DNA of 64,000 bases from Balamuthia mandrillaris (taxonomy: Eukaryota > Discosea > Longamoebia > Balamuthiidae). Numbering within the stretch: the first letter of the stretch is position 1; every line of letters starts with the position of its first letter. Shown here in pieces: positions 53,729-63,180 of this stretch. Under the pieces are notes generated by a model. That model did not search any database. It saw only the letters and a program-made list of their open reading frames with translations, and was not told the origin of the DNA. Where the stretch lies: positions 62,001-126,000 of the forward strand of contig JAVKOQ010000127.1 of assembly GCA_031835245.1 (NCBI GenBank). The letters are read 5' to 3'. A program made the translations under genes and the position numbers.

Positions 53729-55862
53729 TACTACCCAACAGCATCATTAGTCCAGATGCTCGGCTGAGCTTTAAGCGAAAGCAAATACAACGCATCCTAT
53801 TAATTGTGGGTTAGCGCGTCAATATGTATGCCAATTCGCCCAGCAGATGCAACAAACCTCGTCATCAATGAAATGTATGTTGCTTAAGAAACTTTGAGCT
53901 TCTTTGGAATGAGCAAATTCGTACTCATGGGCCTGACATTCGTTCAAAGGCTGCAAACACCTATTCATCATGCTCATGAACTCAAAGTTGATCATCCCAC
54001 TTCGCGTGTAGGGCTTGTTACCATCCAAGATAAATGTACAGTCTCGCAAGAACAGGGCTGAAAGGGATAGCTGTTAGTTAAACACAAAAATAACAAAGAT
54101 AGTATGGACTAACCAAAGTATGGAAGCTTGGGGAAGGGTCTCTTCTTGAATTCTTGGAAGTAGGAACTGAAGTTTTGTTGGCTTGAAAACAGATCCTCCA
54201 AGCTTCTGAACAAAGCCATATCTTTTTCTGATAATAGCTATAATATTATTGAAGAAAACAACCATTAGCGAGTTCGTATACCCACGCGAATCAACCAAAT
54301 GATTAGGAATGGCAGTAATACGTACATCCCAGGTATCTCGAAGTCTTCGGATAGTGCTGTTGTTGAGTGCAGAGAGAATAGTGATGACGGAGTTGAAGTT
54401 GTTGAGCTGAAGGAAGCAACTAGCCAGGCGAATGAACTTACGAAGCACTGCCGTCTGGTCTTTCTTTCTTGTCATCAGGATCTCTGTCACTACCCAATAA
54501 CTCAGCTTGAACATTAAGATGAGAAGGGAAGAAAGAGAGAAATAAGAATGAAGGAGAAAGAAAGCATAAGAAGATGAGGACGACAACAAAGAGCAGCAGT
54601 AGCAGAAGAGGAAGAGGAAGGCGTTAGAACTAACACGAAAGCCAAAAAGAAAAAAGAGAGTGGGCAACTTACTTCGTTGAATCGACTGATATACGTGGTC
54701 ACATTAGGTGATCGTGTGTTCCTCTCTGCTGGATAGCGAACATAATAAAGCAACTCTCTGGGGTTAATCTGTCTAAACAGCTCAAAGTCCAACATGGTCA
54801 TCTCACGGGCAAGAGTGTTGGAAGCAATGTCCATAAAATCTACTGCCTTACTAGTGGAAGCGACACCATCCGTCAAGCTGCCTCTCCTTTGGGATATCTG
54901 AGAAGCAAAGGAAGTAAGTCTTGGCTTGGCTGTGCCCATTTCCTCCTTCTCTTCCTCGGTGGTCTCCGAGAGTTCATCAGATGTGCTCGAGGAGGAGCCA
55001 CGCGTCGCTTGGTGTTGTTGTTGTGCCAATGAAGTGTGTGGTTGTTGCTGCGTTGGTGCTGATGTTACTCTGAGGGACAACAGCTTGAAGGCGTTGAGAG
55101 CGTCCGGTTTGTGCTCTCTGATGGTGTTCAACAGGAGATTGACGTTGGTGTAGTTGAAGTCCTGGGGATAGCACTCCCACCATATCTTGACGAAATCCAG
55201 CATCCTAAAACGCCAGCATGGTCTATTGTCAGAGAAGGAAGAAGCAGAGAAGAGAGCAAGGAAGCAAAGGAGCAAGAGAAACGCAGGAAGAAAGAATGCA
55301 AAGGGAGGAAAGAATAGAAATAGCGGGCTGCAGCGCAGAAGGAACAAGAAAAGAGCATGGAAGTGCAGAGACAACAGAGCAGAGAGGAAAGAGAAATGAC
55401 GGTGTTACCTTTCTGGGTTATACTTCTTGTTTCCGCTGCTTTGGAGGGAACAAGCCACCACGAACGTGAATGAAAAAAAAAACATGAGTCAAGGGACAAC
55501 AGCTGTAACACCTTCTCAACAGAGAACAGTAAAGCAAAAGAGAGAGAGAGAGAGAGAGAATAATGCTAAAAAAAAAGATATTGTTCAGTCCACAGTTGTG
55601 CCATGTCGCCCTCAGCCGGCAAGAACATGGGGTACGTCAACAGGAACGCCTTCATATTCTCTTTCATCAAAAAAAAAAGGTTTCAGCCAGGAAACTCGCT
55701 TCACAAAAAAACCGTACGAACTACAAACAAACCGTCGTCTTTGGTGGCCACCATGGTTTTGGCCAAGCTCTCAAAGGCTTGCGTCTTGCTGATCTCCGGG
55801 GCAGGCCCGTCAGCACCAGCCGCCACGCCTATTGTTCCGGAACGGCCAGCTCTCTGCTCCAT
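50872..55862 (-). CDS. RasGEF with REM and two tandem V4R sensor modules
   Basis: Activates Ras-type GTPases. Start ATG at 55862 ([19 protein letters not shown]). In phase across the next intron follows the REM/RasGEF_N ([37 protein letters not shown]). The CDC25 domain spans about 54810-53740: [84 protein letters not shown]. It joins in phase through DALYLLSLK to an acidic/Lys linker ([14 protein letters not shown]). Then two copies of a bacterial-type module follow. Module 1: [34 protein letters not shown]4R ([32 protein letters not shown]). Module 2: [35 protein letters not shown]4R ([28 protein letters not shown]). It ends YFSRLFRK. About 15 exons; introns carry (AG)n on the plus strand. 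Confidence 0.85.
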
Positions 55863-56750
55863 GTTTTGTTGTTTTGCCTGCTTCCAGCCCGCCGGTCTTT
55901 TTGTTGCTGTTTTAACCTTTTGCTTGTTGTTCTTTGGTGGGTCGTACGTAGTTCGGGTATCGATGACTATCTATCTCCCACGCTCCTTTTCTCCGTTGAC
56001 TTTTTAGTTTTGGATAACCCTTACGATTTTTTTTTTTTGTTACAACCTATGAAAAAGGTTTTTCTTTGCGCGTGGAGCAGGCCAGTATTAAACCATTAAG
56101 CGGTGGGAGCAACGTTGCTTTTGTCATTTGTGCATTTTTTTTTTGGTTTATGCCCTATCTGGTAGTTATCTGACAGGGCATTGGGTGGACCGTTAGATCA
56201 CGTGTTATATTGCGACAACTAATTTTAGCATTTAAGGTCAATCCAATTAGAAAATTAATGATGAGTTTCATTATTGGTTACCTGGTAGCACCGCTATTAG
56301 CCATGCAACTCGGAAGTTTTTTTTTGTTTGCTGAGATGATGTCTGTTGTTGGGGGAGACGCGTAGCAAAAACGACGGTCTCTGACCAAACTGAAATAGGG
56401 CTCTTCGGGTGATGCTAGCCTCTCTCTCTCTCTCTCTCTGGTGAGAATAAAAATATTCTCTGTTTTTCTTCTAGCCCGAAGCGTTGAAAACCGGACCCTT
56501 GTTGGTTGAGAATAGAGGAATTAAGAGGACAATATTTTAATAAGCTCCACCCGTAGAAAACGGTCACTATCGATCGGTGTTTTGATGAACGCAAAAGCGG
56601 CGAGGATGAAAAAGAAAGCAACGCGGCAAATGGTAATTGCGTGTTGTCCTCTTCCAACATGATAGGTGGCACAATGGGGAGGTGATGATGACGACGATGA
56701 CGATGATGATGATGGCTGACAAGGTTGTTGTGTTCGCACGGGTTTTTTTT
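55863..56750. other. Intergenic stretch, no gene recognised
   Basis: About 890 bp between the RasGEF start and the sideroflexin stop. Contains T-runs and a (CT)n run at 56420-56440. A short open segment at about 56228-56360 (+), MMSFIIGYLVAPLLAMQLGS, is hydrophobic but unassigned. Confidence 0.5.
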
Positions 56751-57417
56751 TCAAAGGCCTTTGTTGTAGATGGCGTACAGCACTGGTTGGCCGTTCTTGC
56801 GGGTGAGCCCTTGGAAGTGACTCTCCAGTTGATTGACTGGCACCTAAAATTTGCATTGACGCATTGTCCTCCAATATCAGATATCGCAGGAGCAAGCAAG
56901 ATAGGATGAAAGAAGAGGGTTGTAAAAACTTCTAACCTTTGCGAATTGAGGGTACATGCCAAGAGCAACTGGATAGGCCCAGAGGTACTGCAGACCCACC
57001 AGAGATATGAGGACCGGCGCTGACAGGTATGGTTTGCTTTGGAAGAGGCGTGTGCTCTCCAACCGCTGCATCACTATCGGCGGTACCACCAACCCTATTT
57101 CCGACATCATCAGAAGTAAGTAGAGTGAGAGATGAGGGCTGAGATGGAGAGGCGAACCAGGAATGTTGGCAAAGACACGCGAGGTGACCGTTTGACTGAT
57201 GGCAGACACGCCGGCCTTTTTACTGAGGCCAATGTTATCACCATCCTCGTTCTTGAGCTCAATGCCCTTCAACACCTCGTTGTTACGCATCAGAGATATG
57301 TTGAACAGATTGGCAGCAGAAATGGCCACAAATGGAGTCAACCGAAGGCACAACTGTTTAGCCACTGCCCCAATTCGCATCCTATATATGCCATTAGTAG
57401 AAAATAAAATGAAGTTC

Positions 57418-57458
<41 letters not shown>

Positions 57459-58371
57459 TAACCGTTTGACGAGGACAGGCAGACCAACGGCGGTACCCAT
57501 GCTGGTAATTAATGCGCCAGCATATGACCCTCCCATTTGAGCGTAACTCATCTCGTTTGAGGCGTTCCTGTTCGCATAGTTCAGGCATACGTTGTACGTC
57601 TTTTTTTTCGTTAGCATTTCTGATGAAACAAAGAAGGAGGAAGGAGGAAGGAGGAAGGAGGAAGGAGGAAGGAGGAAGGAGGAAGGAGGAAGGAGGAAGG
57701 AGGAAGGAGGAAGGAGGAAGGAGGAAGGAGGAAGGAGGAAGGAGGAAGGAGGAAGGAGGAAGGAGGAAGGAGGAAGGAGGAAGGAGGAAGGAGAACCTGG
57801 TTACAAAAGTGAAGGAACAAGGAGATGCCCGTGTAGTTGACGGCGCTCAACATGGCACCCATGGCCAACATGTTGTAAGGCACTTGGAAAGACATACGAA
57901 AGACAGCAGGGATAATCTGTCCAGTGTCCGGATGCACTGTTTTTTTTTTTAAAAAAAAAAACAAGAGACACACAGAATGAGATACATCAAACAGAATTGT
58001 TTGTTTAAAAAAAAGTGGGCAGACTCTTTTATACCAGCAGCATCGCTGATACGCTTGGCCTCCCACAGGTCTTCCTCGGTGACGTTTGCTGCAGAAGAAG
58101 AAGAAGAGGAGAACAGGCCGCCTTCCTTGTAGGAGCGTAACAAGCGCTGCGCCGCAAGGATCTTCTCCTTGGAGTAAAACAGAGTACGCATGTCGCATAC
58201 CTCCCAAAAGTGGTTCAGCCGTCCCACAAAGGTGGACTGGTCATACCTCGGGGCGTCCAAGTTGAGGTTGGGGGGTGGCCCAACGCTCCTTCCTCTCTTC
58301 TTCTCCTCCCCCTGTCCTTGGGGCTGTGGCATGTCTCTTTTGTCCATCTTCCTCTCTTTCCGGTCGGTCAT
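56751..58371 (-). CDS. Sideroflexin, mitochondrial serine-type carrier
   Basis: Sideroflexins are inner-membrane proteins; SFXN1 carries serine into mitochondria. Start ATG at 58371; the N terminus is Lys/Gln-rich, then LDAPRYDQSTFVGRLNHFWEVCD and TLFYSKEKILAAQRLL. The family signature HPDTG follows in the next exon (VHPDTGQIIPAVFRMSFQVPYN). Further membrane blocks: LNYANRNASNEMSYAQMGGS; LCLRLTPFVAISAANLFNI; SQTVTSRVFANIPG; PYLSAPVLISLVGLQYLWAY. The terminal exon, after an acceptor near 56840, reads VPVNQLESHFQGLTRKNGQ and ends AIYNKGL at 56751. Five to six exons. One intron carries the GGAGGAA minisatellite. Divergent from TMX2, 145 bp between starts. Confidence 0.92.
57634..57793. repeat. 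(GGAGGAA)n heptanucleotide minisatellite in SFXN intron
   Basis: About 22 nearly perfect 7-bp units, purine on the plus strand and so pyrimidine on the sideroflexin coding strand. Because 7 is not a multiple of 3, it reads open in several frames; those open frames are not coding. Confidence 0.95.
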
Positions 58372-58515
58372 ATCGTGACGACCCGTAAAATTATTTTATG
58401 TCGTCATAATAAATCATCACGACGACACGATGCCAAATCCTCGTGACGACGAGGATACATCAGGTCGTCCTGAGATTTACAGCCAGAAAACAAAAAAGAG
58501 AGAGAAGAGAGGAGA
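58372..58515. promoter_or_regulatory. 145-bp divergent promoter with TGACG/CGTCA cluster
   Basis: Lies between sideroflexin (-) and TMX2 (+). Contains CGTGACGAC at the sideroflexin end, then GTCGTCAT, TCACGACGACACGA and CTCGTGACGACGAGG: four or more CRE/ATF-like half-sites in about 80 bp (58373-58455). Probably a shared promoter for the two genes. Confidence 0.5.
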
Positions 58516-59087
58516 ATGGCGACCTTTTCGGTCTTTCGCAGCCGCTTCTTCTCCGGCTATTACATCGCCAATGTGGTGATCCTGGCCGCTTACTTTGCGC
58601 TGCGAGAGCTGCTGCCGGACAAGTCTGCCCTTCACAAGCATGACTTTACTGGCATTGAAAGGGTTTTCACTTCCCTCTTGTTCTTGTTCTTGTTCTTCTT
58701 CTTGTTCTTCTTCTTCTTCTTCTTGTTCTTCTTCTTCTTCTTCTTCTTCTTCTTCTTCTTCTTCTTCTTCTTGTTCTTCTTCTCCTTTTCTTTCTTTCAT
58801 GGTTTCAGTGGCCAAACCTTTGCGTAAACTAACGTTGGCGGCTGGCGTGCAGGAGAGCTCCATGTGGTTCACTCTATGCGCTTACCTGGTGGTGAGGTAC
58901 TCTCGCTCCCCAACGGTGGATGCCTTCTTCGGCACCGCCTTCTTCTTCGCCAAAGTGGCCACGCTGGTGGTGCTCGCCCTCTGCGATTGGCGGTTTGGCG
59001 CTTGGTACGCCCTCGTTATCACTGGTATGAATGAATGAATGGAAGGAGAGTGAGAAAGAGAAGGAGAGAATGAGAGTGAAGCAGAGA

Positions 59088-59125
<38 letters not shown>

Positions 59126-59910
59126 AGCACAGAAGCAGAGATAACAAGAGAGTATAAACTAACAGCATTGATTTTTTTTCTTTGGGACGACCACCGACCG
59201 CCCTGCAGCGATGTGGATAGCGTTTCCGCAGAAGGAGTATGAAGGGCCGGAGGACATTACCCACTTGAACCACATCTCGTTCGAACAGCACGTCCGCGGC
59301 CGAAGAGGAGCCAACAATGCTTGGCTCGTTGAGTTTTACGCCTCTTGGTCTCCTCCTTGCATTCAGTTCGCTCCTCTCTTTGCTGAACTTTCTTTAGAGT
59401 AATCCTCTTCTTCTTTCTTCTTTCTCCCTTCTACTTTCTTGCTTTTAGGTTCTTTCTTCTCCGTTTGGCTCTTCTTTCATCTTTCTCACAACAAACAACA
59501 CAAACAGATACACATCAGAGCATCTACGGTTCGGCAAGGCGGACGTGGGCCGATGGGAGGACCTCAGCCTGGAGTTTGGTATCTCCACCAGCAGCGCCTC
59601 CAAGCAACTGCCAACCCTCATCCTCTTCGAGAACGGGAAGGAAGTGGCCAGACTGCCTCCCATTGGCAGCGACGACAGCAGCGTCAACAAGCAAGCTCCC
59701 TCCACGATGAGCAAGAAGGACATCGCGAGATACTTTCAGCTGGACATTCTCAAAGAGGGTGCTCATCGTACCTCCTCCCAGGAGAAGGGATCACTCGCCA
59801 AACCTTCTTCTTCTTCTTCTTCTTCTGTTCATGCTTCTTCTTCTGCTTCTTCAGCGGAAGCTTCCTCCTCCTCCTCCTCCGCCAAGAGGAGAAGAGGTAA
59901 AGAAAAATAA
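58516..59910 (+). CDS. TMX2: TMX2-like thioredoxin-related ER membrane protein
   Basis: TMX2 is an ER/mitochondria-contact membrane protein with a thioredoxin fold. Four exons join in phase: from the ATG at 58516 (FSGYYIANVVILAAYFALRE, span 1) to about 58665; then from about 58853 (ESSMWFTLCAYLVVRYSRSP, FFFAKVATLVVLALCDWRFG, further spans); then from 59209 (ITHLNHISFEQHV, WLVEFYASWSPPCIQFAPLF); then from 59507 (LRFGKADVGRWEDLSLEFGI, KQLPTLILFENGKEVARLP). The active site is SPPC, so the N-terminal Cys is lost, as in human TMX2 (SNDC). The C-terminal Ser-rich tail ends KRRRGKEK. A GT donor consensus overlaps the last codons (59896), so splicing onto the Sel1 gene downstream is possible. Confidence 0.88.
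58679..58790. repeat. (CTT)n tract in TMX2 intron
   Basis: A CTT/GTT trinucleotide-rich pyrimidine tract of about 110 bases on the coding strand of TMX2, in intron 1. Like the other tracts it gives spurious poly-Ser and poly-Glu frames. Confidence 0.9.
59770..59805. repeat. 36-bp direct repeat, copy 1 (TMX2 tail)
   Basis: 34 of 36 bases match 60240-60275. Encodes TSSQEKGSLAKP in the TMX2 frame. The same peptide is encoded in frame by copy 2 in the Sel1 gene. Confidence 0.85.
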
Positions 59911-59933
59911 ACAAACATTAAAAAAAGAGAGAG

Positions 59934-60982
59934 ATGAGAAGAGGACCTCTCCTCCTGCACCGCCGCTCTTCTTGCTCGAGTGCCTCCCTAACCTCGTGGA
60001 GGAGGCGCTTTAGCTCTAGCTCTACGCCAGCCACTGCGAGCGGTGGGGGTGGTGGAAGCCCCTCCGCAGCGTCCTCCTCTTGGAGGGGGAGATGGGAGAG
60101 GGCGGGTCAGCGGTGGTGGCTGCCGCGCCAGAGTTTGCCCTCTCCTCTTTCCCTTCCTTCTCGTCGTCGCTCCTCGCCACTGCTTCTCCCCGCCACGAGA
60201 TGGGGAGAAGCAGTGGCAAGGCGTGAGCGGTGCACACGGACCTCCTCCCAGGAGAAGGGATCGCTTGCCAAACCTACCCAACGACATGAAGATGAGGATG
60301 GAACGGCAGAGGAGAAGAAGGAAGAGAAGAAGGAAGGAGGAGGTCAAGCCCTTGACGTCCACGACAGGCAACAGCTGCTGGCGGCGTACAGGCAGTTGGC
60401 CATGGAGGATGCAGCAGAAGGAGAAGGGCAGAAGAAGATCGCGGAGGCTCAATTCCGGCTGGCTTGTCTTCTTTGTTTGCAAACAGGCTCCGCTGGAGAA
60501 GCGGGAGAAGGAGAAGAAGGAGAAGGTGGCCTCAGTCATTTGCTGGTGGAAGCAGCTGCAACAGCCGCCGCCGAGGACGAGCAACAACAGCCGCAGCCAC
60601 AACGGCAACAGGGAAGCGGACCTCTGCTGGACTTGGCCTCGCTCGACTTTGTCCTCGGAGAGGGCTACGTCCTGCCCAAGCCCGGCAAGGACGAGGAGGG
60701 GCGCACACGCATCACCAACTGGAAGCAGTGGCTCAAGGCGGAGCGGGCCAGGCTGAAGAAAGCCGAGCTGCTGCGCAGAAAAAGGGAGCTGGCGAGCCAC
60801 ACGGATGAAGCCTCTTCCTCTTTTTCTTCCTCTTCTTCTTCCTCTTCCTCTTCTTCTTCCCCTTCAACCGATGCAGCCGCAAGTCAAGGGATGGCGGCAG
60901 ACTACGGCCAAGCCTTGCATTGGTTCCTTAAAAGCGCGGAGCAAGGACATCCTTTGGCCCAATACTTTGTGAGGCTCTTACA

Positions 60983-61018
<36 letters not shown>

Positions 61019-62122
61019 TATGCACGTATCTCTGTTGCATGACTGATGAATGGTGCAGGTGGCAATGATGTACTTTAAAGGGTTAGGAACACATCAAGAT
61101 AGGCAGCAAGGTCTGTTGTGGTTGCAGCGTTCTGCGGACTCTGGAAATTCTATGAGGCACTTCTCTCTCTCTCTCTCTCTCTCTCGCATTGGCACTTTCA
61201 CTCATGGTCTTTCTCAACGCAACAGTTGCTTTGACTTGGGACAGATGTTTTATGAGGGAAGTGATGATGATCTTCCCAGGCAAGACCTCGCCAAAGCCAA
61301 TCGCTACTTCCTTCGCTCGGCTGACCTTGGTAATGCCAATGCCCAATATTGGATCGGTACCCGTCCTCTATATACACGTTTATCAGTTGCAAACTAGTTT
61401 GCTCAGACAGAAGCATTGAGAACAGGGTATTGCTTGCATCAGGGCTGCAATGGACTCGAGCGGGACGTTAACAAAGCGCTAGCGTACTTAGAGAAGGCAG
61501 CCTACACAGGCCACAGCGGAGCTCTTTACTACCTTGCCATGATGTACAAAACAGGCGATGGGATTACTCCCGATATAAAGGTATGTAAGGCCTTTTCTAT
61601 GAACCGTAGAGGTATAATATGGGCTCCATTCAGCGTGCGATAATGTATTTGGAGGAAGGAGCAAAACTGGAAGATGTTCAAAGCATTCATTGCTTGGGCG
61701 ATATTTATTTTAATGGCGAAGATGGCGTTGAGGTGGACTATCCTAAAGCATTGGAGTATTACCGGAAGGTAAAACAGTAACCCCCATTTTAATCTCTCGT
61801 TCCCGTAGAACTTGTTCAGACAATTTCTGTCGTTGTTGTTCATTAGGCAGGGGAACTTGGCAGTGCTGATTCGCTCTGTAACTTGGTATTATCCTATATC
61901 TAACACTTGTTACCTTGCATGAAGAAGCTTACAAGACGAAACAACACATTCAGGGCTCAATGTATTTCAGAGGATTGGGATGCCTTCCAAACGACCAGAA
62001 AGCATTTTACAGTTATCAAGCTGCCGCTTCCATGGTTTGGAAGAGCTTTCTACCTTTTTGGCTTACCACTGTGCTTTTCTAACATGTTTCTCTCCCCTCT
62101 CCCTTTCTCCTCCACCCCTCTC

Positions 62123-62157
<35 letters not shown>

Positions 62158-62303
62158 AATAGGGACATCCACAAGCTTGTAAAAATCTGGCCTATATGTA
62201 TGAACATGGTAGAGGCTGTGTCAAGTCCGAGCATAACGCGAAGTACTTCACCAATTTGGCCGAACAGCTGGCAACAGCTGCCCAACACGCTTGTGGTTCT
62301 TAA
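59934..62303 (+). CDS. Sel1-repeat (TPR-like) protein
   Basis: Sel1 repeats are scaffolds; SEL1L/Hrd3 members organise ER-associated degradation. The start is uncertain: the ATG at 59934 opens a basic low-complexity region that may be intron. From about 60275 the sequence is acidic/Gln-rich, then DFVLGEGYVLPKPGKDE and a basic coil. Sel1 units follow across about eight exons: YGQALHWFLKSAEQGHPLAQYF; VAMMYFKGLGTHQDRQQGLL; DLGQMFYEGSDDDLPRQDLA; GYCLHQGCNGLERDVNKALAY; LAMMYKTGDGITPDIK; LGDIYFNGEDGVEVDYPKALEY; AASMGHPQACKNLAYMYEHG. Stop at 62301-62303. No signal peptide or membrane span was seen in this part. It may instead be the 3' half of a TMX2-Sel1 fusion. Confidence 0.8.
60176..60217. repeat. 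Perfect 16-bp inverted repeat (hairpin)
   Basis: GCCACTGCTTCTCCCC (60176-60191) and its exact complement at 60202-60217, separated by 10 bases. It lies just upstream of copy 2 of the 36-bp direct repeat, in a segment that may be intron or low-complexity coding sequence. Confidence 0.85.
60240..60275. repeat. 36-bp direct repeat, copy 2 (Sel1 gene)
   Basis: Near-identical to 59770-59805, 470 bp apart, same reading frame product TSSQEKGSLAKP. Flanking sequences differ completely. Confidence 0.85.
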
Positions 62304-62557
62304 GAATTCTTCGAGCAAAGCAGGGAGATCACGCGTAACCACTGAGTTCCCCTCTTTTCGCTTGATATATTCTGGTAAATATATTGTGTCTGTTGGAGTT
62401 GCTCACAATACCAAAGAACAAAAAACAAGACTCAGTAAACTAACACAACAATGGAGCCCTCGTAAGAGAAGAAGTGTACAAACAAAGCTATCCGAGTTGC
62501 TTTCTAAACGAACCAAGCGAGGCCCTTCATCGCCTCCTACAGGCACATTCTAACCAA

Positions 62558-62708
62558 AAGTAGTTGAACAAAGATTTATCCTGTTGGAAGGAGACAGTGC
62601 CGAGAAGCTTTCCGAGCTGCCGGACGAGTCTTTCCAATGCTGTGTTACAGTCCGCCTTATTGGGGCATGCGACAGTACGGAGTGCCCGACCAAGTAGGTT
62701 ACGAGCAA
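62558..62708 (+). pseudogene. Broken fragment of a DNA N4-cytosine methyltransferase (SPPY type)
   Basis: A plus-strand segment reads FILLEGDSAEKLSELPDESF then QCCVT. In a neighbouring frame directly after it comes SPPYWGMRQYGVPDQVGYEQ. Together these match the start of bacterial beta-class amino-methyltransferases, where motif IV is TSPPYWG-R-YG. SPPY favours cytosine-N4 rather than adenine-N6 methylation. The two parts lie in different frames, and no motif I (FxGxG) or target-recognition region was found in 62304-63180, so this is a short relic, probably of bacterial origin. The flanking 62304-62557 has open but unassigned segments, and 62709-63180 is AT-rich without a recognised gene. Confidence 0.65.
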
Positions 62709-63180
62709 TAATACCCAAATCGGAGGAGAAAACAACCGGGTTCCGCTTTCTTGCCCACGTGCTTGGTTTTTTCTTTAATTAAAAGGGGGTGAGGCGTCCA
62801 ACCGCGAAGGTAAGACACCAAGGTGCAAAAATAGCGAATAGTGAAAACACATTAGCGAACTCAAAACACGCCGATCTTTAGTAAAAGGCGAAAAATCGAT
62901 ACGTTCTGTTCTGAGTTCTGTGTTGGAGATTGCTTCTGTTTCGCTGCCCCTTTTATATGCAAGAGGAAGAGGTCTTTGAGTTATGGTATTCGCACAGAGG
63001 CAAGTTCCGAGCTTTTTCTTCCTGTCGACAAAAAACCACCACCGCTGTGTTGGTGTCGTTTCGAACAACAAGCCAAACTAATGGATAATGAAAAATAAGG
63101 TATTACAAGGGGGTTGAAGTGTTCTATTCAAAAATAAAAAAAAAAGGAAAGAACAGAAAGAGGTTTTTTTTTCCAAAGGT

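Noticed and set aside
57611-57952. Repeat proteins LLPPSSF / GGRRKEE on opposite strands
   Set aside because: Artefacts of the 7-bp minisatellite in a sideroflexin intron.
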